NCBI GenBank assembly: GCA_025450155.1
Contig: JANWIB010000117.1
Span: forward strand, 1 to 30,403
Direction of reading: 5' to 3'
DNA: 30,403 nt
DNA from: Sphingobacteriaceae bacterium
GTDB taxonomy: Bacteria; Bacteroidota; Bacteroidia; Sphingobacteriales; Sphingobacteriaceae
The position numbers and the translations under genes are program-made. Positions 25,141-30,403 of this stretch are shown here, piece after piece (the stretch's first letter is position 1; each line of letters opens with the position of its first letter). The notes below the pieces were generated by a model. The model did no database searches. It was not told where the DNA came from and saw nothing but the letters and a program-made list of their open reading frames with translations.

Positions 25141-25479
25141 TCAGTTCGACGGAATGAAAAAAGTTTTCCTTTCTCTTACATTCCTTTCTTTGCGGCCATA
25201 TACTGTAAATGCAGCAGGAATTTCTTTCTTTGCTTCTTCCATAACTAGTTGATTTCCTTGCTGCTTCCAGGTACCAAATATTAGCTGATCTACAGAACCA
25301 TAACTAATGGAAATAACAAAATGCTTATCCGGCATGATAAGTAACTCTCTGGCCATTTCATGTTTTGATCCATTGTAATATCCAATAAAATCGCTTTGTT
25401 GGCTAAATGCATTGTTTGAGGAAATAAAAAAGACTAACAGCATAACTATTAGTCTTTTCTTTAAAAGAAGTTTTTTCAT
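25141..25479 (-). CDS. 5' part of the frameshifted secreted-protein gene (unknown function)
   Basis: 112 residues: an N-terminal signal peptide after a basic start (MKKLLLKKRLIVMLLVFFISSNNAFSQ by parts, cleavage near 27), then a beta-rich segment (FIGYYNGSKHEMARELLIMPDKHF, SVDQLIFGTWKQQGNQLVMEE) like the start of a small lipocalin-like domain in which the chain measures a GTWK strand. The last residues, FFIPSN, diverge from the pattern; removing one T from the T6 run at 25157-25162 restores a join to the downstream frame (KTFSFRRTDENTS). It lies 13 bp after ilvE, so it may be read from the same transcript. Confidence 0.65.
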   Translation of the reverse strand: MKKLLLKKRLIVMLLVFFISSNNAFSQQSDFIGYYNGSKHEMARELLIMPDKHFVISISYGSVDQLIFGTWKQQGNQLVMEEAKKEIPAAFTVYGRKERNVRERKTFFIPSN

Positions 25480-25492
25480 AAAAAGCTATTCG

Positions 25493-26557
25493 CTAAACGG
25501 TATAATTCCACTCAAACTGATCTTCAACCAATCCATAGCGGAGTTCATTTAACGTTTTTAACACTTTGTTGGAAAATTCGGCTTTAGCAGGGTCGGGCAA
25601 GGTATATGGTACTCCTTCATGCGAAATTTCAGCTATCGGTGCTATCGTAGCGGCTGTACCCACGCCAAAAGCCTCAGTAATTTTGCCCTTTTTAATGCCT
25701 TCAACTACTTCGGCAACCGATATCCGGCGTTCTTCAACAGGTATACCCCATTCCCGTGCTAAGGTTAAAACACTATCACGGGTAATTCCTTTTAAAATCG
25801 TATCACGGGTAGAGGGTGTAATTAAGGTTCCGTCTAACACAAACATCACATTAGCAGCCCCCAATTCTTCAATGTATTGATGATCGCGAGAATCGGTCCA
25901 TATTAACTGATCGAAACCTTCTTTTACCGCCTCCCGCGTAGGGAATAACGAACCTGCATAGTTACCAGAACATTTAGCAAAACCAAATCCACCTTCACTT
26001 GCTCTGGAATATTTCGTTTCAATTTTTACTTTCAGATTTTTAGTGAAATAGGATGCCACCGGGCTTGTAAGCACTACATATTTATAAGTGGATGAGGGTT
26101 GTACGCCTAATACCGGATCGGTAGCAAACATAAATGGCCGTATGTATAACGACTGGCCTTTTTCGGAAGGTATCCAATGACGATCAATATCAACCAATGC
26201 GGCTATGCTTTGTACAAAAGTGTCTTCTGGTAATTCAGGCATGCTCATCCGTTCGGCCGATTTGTTAAAGCGTTCGGCATTTTTATAAGGACGAAAAATA
26301 ATCGCTTTGCCATCAGCCTGTTTGAAGGCCTTTAATCCTTCAAAAAATGCTTGTCCGTAATGAAAAACTGAAATAGCCGGGCTGAGAGCCAGTTCGCCGT
26401 AAGGCATAATCTGGAAATTTTTCCATTGCCCATCCACATAATCGGCAACAAACATGTGGTCGGTAAAAATTTTTCCGAAGCCAAGATTATTAAAATCAGT
26501 ATTAGCTAAACGAGAAGCTGATGTGCGGGTTATTCTTATATCCAACGTATCTATCAC
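25493..26557 (-). CDS. ilvE: Branched-chain amino acid aminotransferase
   Basis: A fold-type IV PLP enzyme that interconverts Leu, Ile and Val with their 2-oxo acids. The 354-residue chain is of the larger BCAT class: FHYGQAFFEGLKAF, FRPYKNAERF, YIRPFMFATDPVLGV, the PLP Lys195 in FGFAKCSGNYAGS, IEELGAANVMFV, and GITRDSVLTLAREWG with the phosphate-binding FGVGTAATIAP. The assignment is firm. It sits 50 bp after crcB on the same strand and could belong to the same operon as the serB-like gene. Confidence 0.96.
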   Translation of the reverse strand: MIDTLDIRITRTSASRLANTDFNNLGFGKIFTDHMFVADYVDGQWKNFQIMPYGELALSPAISVFHYGQAFFEGLKAFKQADGKAIIFRPYKNAERFNKSAERMSMPELPEDTFVQSIAALVDIDRHWIPSEKGQSLYIRPFMFATDPVLGVQPSSTYKYVVLTSPVASYFTKNLKVKIETKYSRASEGGFGFAKCSGNYAGSLFPTREAVKEGFDQLIWTDSRDHQYIEELGAANVMFVLDGTLITPSTRDTILKGITRDSVLTLAREWGIPVEERRISVAEVVEGIKKGKITEAFGVGTAATIAPIAEISHEGVPYTLPDPAKAEFSNKVLKTLNELRYGLVEDQFEWNYTV

Positions 26558-26607
26558 AATATTTTGAGTTAAGGTTATTATACAAATAAACGGTTTTTAG
26601 GCAAATT

Positions 26608-26979
26608 TCACAACCATTTGGCAACAGTCATCCCTAATAAAAGTCCCGTTATACTTAACAGGAAATTAAGCAGGATGTTTCCTGTGGCTAAACCAGTATT
26701 GCCTGACTTAAAAAGCGTCAGTGTTTCAAACGCGAAGGATGAGTAGGTGCTAAAACCGCCACAAAACCCGGTAATTAATAATAGTTTCAGCGAATAGCTA
26801 AGATTTATTTTTTCTACACCAAGCATTAAAACTAAACCAAAGACCACACAGCTCAAAAAATTAGCTGTAAGCGTAGCAAAGGGAAAAGCAGAGAATCCGG
26901 AAGGATAAAGTTTTCCAACCCAATAGCGGGCAAGGCTTCCGGCACCACCGCCTAAAAAAACGAGTGTTATTTCTTTCAT
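26608..26979 (-). CDS. crcB: Fluoride exporter CrcB/Fluc
   Basis: A 123-residue four-helix protein that forms a dimeric fluoride channel protecting the cell from F-. Diagnostic residues are GGGAGSLAR (10-18), Asn40 in TLTANFLSC, and GFCGGFSTYSSF (71-82) with the Na+-site Thr/Ser and pore Phe residues. The ATG is one base from the stop of the serB-like gene, so it is co-transcribed; there is no space for a crcB fluoride riboswitch in front of it and none was recognised. Confidence 0.95.
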   Translation of the reverse strand: MKEITLVFLGGGAGSLARYWVGKLYPSGFSAFPFATLTANFLSCVVFGLVLMLGVEKINLSYSLKLLLITGFCGGFSTYSSFAFETLTLFKSGNTGLATGNILLNFLLSITGLLLGMTVAKWL

Positions 26980-26980
26980 T

Positions 26981-28273
26981 TTAATACAAAACCCGGAATT
27001 TAATGGTATCAGTAATTGCTTTCAGTTCTTTGAGCACTTTTTTATCGTATTCGGCACTTACATCAGTTATTACATACCCTATTTGTGGGTTGGTCATCAG
27101 GAACTGGCCTAAAATATTGATGTTGTGCTTGGCAAAAACCTGGTTAATCTGAGCCATGATTCCGGGCACGTTCCGGTGGATGTGGATTAAACGATGTGCG
27201 TTAGCTACTTTGGGTAATTGCAGATTGGGGAAATTACAACTTAAATAGGTGTCTCCTTTATTAATGAAATCTGCCATCCGTTTGGGGATGAAGTGCACAT
27301 TCCGGGGATTATTTTTTAGATCATCAAAAACAACAATTCCCATTTCGGTAGCCATATCGGCCGCAAGTTTTTGCCTGCTGTTTCCCAAATAACCAATGGT
27401 TTTTAATTTTACAGCTCGTTCCAGTTTTTGGTCTTCCAGCTTTTCTCCATCGGCCAGCAGTAACATACCTACGTCAGCTACATATTTATCTTCAAACGTA
27501 GTTTTATGTCGAATAGAAAATCCGTCTTTCTTTAATACATGGATTGCTTCTTTAGGAACATCGCCCACAATTAAGCATAAAATGCGATTCTTAGGATAGG
27601 AAATAGCCCGCGGGAGCTTATTTACATACAAAAACTCATCAAAACTGGGCGTCACATGATCGGCTTTCTCCAGGATATTTTTACGAGAGATATTTTCTGT
27701 GAAGGCATAGAACTTTTGGATTAATCCCGATTCTTTTAACTGGAAGTCCGAATGGCCATCGCCAATACCATAAATGTTCCCCTTCAATTGCAACTGACGA
27801 AGCAATTTTACTTTTCCACCTTCTTCAGATAGTGGGTTGGATTCATCATAACCAATAATATCACCCCTTTCATTAAAAAGAAATGAATTGGCATAAATAT
27901 TTTCTTTTTTAATGTGATAAGGGAGTACTACGGGGGTAATAAACTCTTTAAATCCTCCTGAAACAATGAGAATATGGTTTGCATGTGCCTTAAAGAAGGA
28001 TTTATTCCTTGAAAATGACGCGGATACTTTTTTCTTAAGCCGGGCCACCAGTTTTTGCAGGTGTTCATTATTGGCATAGAGTAGCTGCACACGTTGGGTT
28101 AAACTATCCCGAAAAGAAAGTTTGCCCTCCATTGCGGCATTGGTTAAATCTTCTATTTTTTTATAAATGGTTTCCCTATCGGGATGATTTTTTAAGGAGA
28201 TACGTACCAGTTCGTCTAAGGCTTCAACCTGGGTAAAGGTGCTGTCAAAATCGATGATGTAATAAGATTTCAT
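26981..28273 (-). CDS. serB: Phosphoserine phosphatase with SerA remnant and C-terminal ACT domain
   Basis: 430 residues in three parts. Residues 1-220 are a HAD phosphatase: DFDST (Asp8, Asp10), SGG at 105-107, Lys154, and GDGHSD with Asp172/Asp176; this fits phosphoserine phosphatase, the last step of serine synthesis. Residues 229-326 resemble the start of the substrate lobe of 3-phosphoglycerate dehydrogenase (NRILCLIVGDVPKEAIHVL, LKTIGYLGNS, GIVVFDDLKNNPR). Residues 361-430 are a SerA-type ACT domain (HRLIHIHRNVPGIMAQIN, IGYVITDV, IKFRVLY). In related fusions I recall of about 630 residues, a full dehydrogenase stands between; here the NAD-binding core is absent. Phosphatase activity is likely; dehydrogenase activity is not. 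Its ATG shares one base with the stop of the upstream gene. Confidence 0.88.
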   Translation of the reverse strand: MKSYYIIDFDSTFTQVEALDELVRISLKNHPDRETIYKKIEDLTNAAMEGKLSFRDSLTQRVQLLYANNEHLQKLVARLKKKVSASFSRNKSFFKAHANHILIVSGGFKEFITPVVLPYHIKKENIYANSFLFNERGDIIGYDESNPLSEEGGKVKLLRQLQLKGNIYGIGDGHSDFQLKESGLIQKFYAFTENISRKNILEKADHVTPSFDEFLYVNKLPRAISYPKNRILCLIVGDVPKEAIHVLKKDGFSIRHKTTFEDKYVADVGMLLLADGEKLEDQKLERAVKLKTIGYLGNSRQKLAADMATEMGIVVFDDLKNNPRNVHFIPKRMADFINKGDTYLSCNFPNLQLPKVANAHRLIHIHRNVPGIMAQINQVFAKHNINILGQFLMTNPQIGYVITDVSAEYDKKVLKELKAITDTIKFRVLY

Positions 28274-28731
28274 TATATATTAGAACTTGACTTACTAAGC
28301 TTATCCATAAAAGTTTCATCTTCATTTACCGCAATCACATGGATAAGCTTGTCTGAAATAACCTGGTAAATGATTTGGTAGTAGCCATGGGTAATTTTAG
28401 ATAATTCTTCATTAAGAGGTGATTTACCCGGACTTCCTTTTCTTTCTTCAGTTACGATGATATTTTTAATATCTTCAAGCGTGAGTTGATCATTAGGGTC
28501 AATAAAATCAGTCAGAGTTTGTAAATGAGCACGGATAATTTTGGCAAAAATTACCTTGATGTCACTCTCTTCTACTGTAATTATGTGTCCATTGTTTATT
28601 AATTGCCGGCCGGCCTCAACCTTAAGATGAAACGTTATTTTCTCCATAAGCTGATCAAAAGAAAAGTACTCAGGCATTTCGTTTAACCAATTAAATAATC
28701 TGGCTTTTTCTATATTAAAGGGTGTTTCCAT
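28273..28731 (-). CDS. 152-residue protein with antitoxin-like N-terminus and RelE/ParE-like C-terminus
   Basis: Family not recognised with certainty. Residues 14-56 (LNEMPEYFSFDQLMEKITFHLKVEAG.., GHIITVEES) follow the pattern of small antitoxins of RelE/ParE systems (LPxxxxxxxIMxxIxxxxKIExGLxxxExGxxxxxEE). Residues 96-137 (ERKGSPGKSPLNEELSK, GYYQIIYQVISDKLIHVIAV) follow the core of RelE/ParE toxins (GxYRIIYRIxxxxIxIxxV). The two would normally be separate genes; the toxin's N-terminal helices are not obvious. It overlaps the upstream epimerase gene by 17 bp and shares a base with the serB-like ATG (TAATG), so it is translated inside a metabolic operon. It may be a domesticated toxin-antitoxin derivative or a chance likeness. 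Confidence 0.7.
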   Translation of the reverse strand: METPFNIEKARLFNWLNEMPEYFSFDQLMEKITFHLKVEAGRQLINNGHIITVEESDIKVIFAKIIRAHLQTLTDFIDPNDQLTLEDIKNIIVTEERKGSPGKSPLNEELSKITHGYYQIIYQVISDKLIHVIAVNEDETFMDKLSKSSSNI

Positions 28732-29683
28732 TAGTAATTTCTTGAATACTTGTCTTAATCGGCTTAAATTCTACTCCAATAGCCTGTGTAATTTTCTTGT
28801 TCGAATAATCGTGTTTTTTACAGGCGCTGCGGGCAGTGGCTTTCGTTAACCCATAATCCTTTCCCGTTATCAACGAGGCCAGTTTCGCTCCCCGCCATGC
28901 CAGACCTAACATCCATGGGTGGGCTTCAATGGCAGGCGGTGAAATCTTAAAGTTAGAGGCAATAGTGGTAAAAAAGTCCTTATAGCTCCAATTTTCGGCA
29001 TTGATGATAAAGTTTTGGCCGGTTATTTCACTTTCCATTAAGGCAATCATACATTTAGTAACATCCTCCACATCTACTAAGCCGATACTGCCATCCGTAT
29101 AAAACTTCAGCCCTTTTTTAACCGTTTCAAAAAGTTGCCTGCTGCCTTTAATGCCTGAATTTTTTCCAATGATAACCGATGGATTTACAATTACGGCATT
29201 TAGGCCCTCAGCTATTCCCCTCCAAACTTCCATTTCGCTTTCGTGCTTGGATATGGCGTATTGATGTTGATTCCCATTAAATTCCCAATGGTTTTTTTCG
29301 GAGGTTAATTGCCCGGGTTTAGCCTCGCCGATAGCAGCAACCGAACTAACATGCACCAATTTTTCAACATCTTGCTCCATACAGAGGTTCACCACATTTG
29401 CTGTTCCTTCAACGTTAATTTTTTGCAGTTTTTTTTTGTCTGCCGGATTAAAGGAAATAAAAGCCGCACAATGATATACCTTTTTTATGCCTTTAAAAGC
29501 TTCTTCTAAGGAAAAATAATCCAGAACATCAGCATTAACCCAGTCGAGATTAGTTTTCTCTTTTAAAATATCCGGAACAATAGAATTTTCCCGCTTGATA
29601 GCACGCACAGCAAATCCCTTTTCCAATAATTGTTTTACCAATTCGGAACCTAAAAACCCAGTGGCGCCAGTTACAAGGATCAT
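28715..29683 (-). CDS. NAD(P)-dependent epimerase/dehydratase-family protein (extended SDR)
   Basis: The 322-residue protein starts with GATGFLG (6-12), the Rossmann motif of extended short-chain dehydrogenases, and carries HVSSVAAIG (Ser113/114) and the catalytic Tyr142-xxx-Lys146 in YAISKHESE. VYHCAAFISF and GNIxVNPSVIIG-like text place it near the dihydroflavonol-4-reductase-like group, which reduces or epimerises sugar, sterol or polyketide substrates; the substrate is unknown. First gene of the operon leading to serB and crcB, divergent from the arginase-family gene, with a TAnnTTTG box 27 bp upstream. Confidence 0.9.
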   Translation of the reverse strand: MILVTGATGFLGSELVKQLLEKGFAVRAIKRENSIVPDILKEKTNLDWVNADVLDYFSLEEAFKGIKKVYHCAAFISFNPADKKKLQKINVEGTANVVNLCMEQDVEKLVHVSSVAAIGEAKPGQLTSEKNHWEFNGNQHQYAISKHESEMEVWRGIAEGLNAVIVNPSVIIGKNSGIKGSRQLFETVKKGLKFYTDGSIGLVDVEDVTKCMIALMESEITGQNFIINAENWSYKDFFTTIASNFKISPPAIEAHPWMLGLAWRGAKLASLITGKDYGLTKATARSACKKHDYSNKKITQAIGVEFKPIKTSIQEITNGNTL

Positions 29684-29709
29684 TGAGAGAGATTTTTTGA
29701 AAATGCTTT

Positions 29710-29717
29710 CAAAAGTA
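29710..29717 (-). promoter_or_regulatory. -7 box of the epimerase-serB-crcB operon
   Basis: TACTTTTG on the minus strand matches TAnnTTTG and gives a leader of about 20 bases before the ATG at 29683. It lies in the 77-bp gap shared with the divergent arginase-family gene. Confidence 0.45.
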
Positions 29718-29760
29718 AGCTAATAAAGTTGATATTTGAATGGTTTGTTATGCTTATCTC

Positions 29761-30403
29761 ATGTCATTAATTGATTTTTTCTCCCCAGTCGATCTCAAAA
29801 AAATTACTCCGACTTCTGGTTTTTACACCAGTCAGTTAGGGAACTTACTATCTATTTATCATTCTGATTTTCCTGATATAGAAAGTGGTACTATAGATAT
29901 TGCTATTATGGGCGTGCTTGACGACCGGAATACGATTAATAACCAGGGATGTGCTTTGGGACCGGACTACATACGCGAGAAATTTTATAGCCTTCATCAG
30001 GGGGGGTATCCTGTGCGTATGGCAGATTTGGGTAATATTAAAGCTGGAAATAGCGTCTCTGATACGTATTTTGCTGTAAAGACGGTGGTAGAAGAATTGG
30101 TTAAGAAAAATATCTTACCGGTTATATTAGGAGGTGGACAGGATATCACCTTTGCTCAATATATGGCGTATGAGAAATTGGGGCAGAAAGTGGATGTGGT
30201 AGTGATTGATTCGCATTTCGACCTGGATGAGTCTTCAGAAGATACAATTGAAACCACGTCACGTTCGTATCTAAGTAAGCTGTTTTTACACGAACCTAAC
30301 TACCTCTTCAATTTTAGCAATATTGGCTATCAAACGTATTTCGTGAATCAGGATAGTTTACGCATGATGGAAAAGCTTCTTTTTGATGCGCATCGCTTGG
30401 GGA
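29761..30403 (+). CDS. Arginase/formimidoylglutamase-family protein, 3' end outside window
   Basis: The frame from the ATG at 29761 is open to the end of the window (214 codons), so the gene is 3'-partial. MSLIDFFSPVDLKKI is a common start in Bacteroidota members; an in-frame ATG at 29740 is less likely. The ureohydrolase fold is shown by NNQGCALGPDYIREKFY, VILGGGQDIT (124-130) and the metal-binding DSHFD (Asp150, His152, Asp154). In arginase the first motif is GGDHS, whose His binds Mn2+; here that place is Gln127. The family hydrolyses formimidoylglutamate, agmatine or arginine. With a changed ligand the activity is uncertain. Confidence 0.85.
   Translation, partial: MSLIDFFSPVDLKKITPTSGFYTSQLGNLLSIYHSDFPDIESGTIDIAIMGVLDDRNTINNQGCALGPDYIREKFYSLHQGGYPVRMADLGNIKAGNSVSDTYFAVKTVVEELVKKNILPVILGGGQDITFAQYMAYEKLGQKVDVVVIDSHFDLDESSEDTIETTSRSYLSKLFLHEPNYLFNFSNIGYQTYFVNQDSLRMMEKLLFDAHRLG

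Overview
The window reads as a chromosomal segment of a Bacteroidota bacterium, most likely a Cytophagales-type lineage. The reasons are promoter motifs of the Bacteroidota form TAnnTTTG upstream of many genes, weak or absent Shine-Dalgarno sequences, a 938-residue IF-2 with two VVGKINL motifs in its N-terminal extension, a cryptochrome of the DASH type, Bacteroidota-type outer-membrane and lipoprotein genes, and a phosphoserine phosphatase built on a SerB-SerA fusion plan that I remember from Cytophagales. The lineage call is from recalled family sequences, not from a search.

Layout. Positions 1-990 hold the 3' end of an MsbA-like ABC exporter, closed by a hairpin shared with the convergent translation operon. 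On the minus strand, 5597-995 is rimP-nusA-infB, preceded by a terminator-like hairpin at the very start of its predicted mRNA. Positions 5798-8788 carry a small membrane protein, a secreted barrel-like protein, a tandem-FKBP lipoprotein and a TIGR01777-family epimerase. The epimerase is divergent from a DASH cryptochrome (8981-10180) that stops abruptly before the family's usual C-terminus. Directly after that stop lies an AT-rich sdpR-sdpI pair (10223-11129) with a perfect 12-bp inverted repeat at its start.

Central metabolism follows: sucA-sucB (2-oxoglutarate dehydrogenase E1 and E2) at 11272-15287, and the E3 subunit lpdA at 23011-24414. Between them are an orphan outer-membrane protein and a minus-strand run of four exported proteins (CocE-like hydrolase, M1 metallopeptidase, head-GIN/DUF2807 protein, S41 peptidase), which looks like a peptide-scavenging operon with a well-formed TTTG-N18-TAnnTTTG promoter. 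A small conserved lipoprotein sits before lpdA.

The right end is mostly minus strand: a secreted-protein gene split by an apparent +1-base frameshift in a T6 run (24450-25479), ilvE, then a tightly packed epimerase / 152-residue unknown / serB-like / crcB operon, and finally the 5' part of a divergent arginase-family gene. The most notable items are: the SerB-SerA fusion that has lost the dehydrogenase core but kept the ACT domain; the 152-residue protein that looks like antitoxin and RelE/ParE pieces in one chain; the truncated cryptochrome beside a foreign-looking sdpRI cassette; the rimP leader hairpin; and the frameshifted secreted protein. No tRNA, rRNA, CRISPR array or transposase was seen, and no gene-free stretch exceeds 300 bases.
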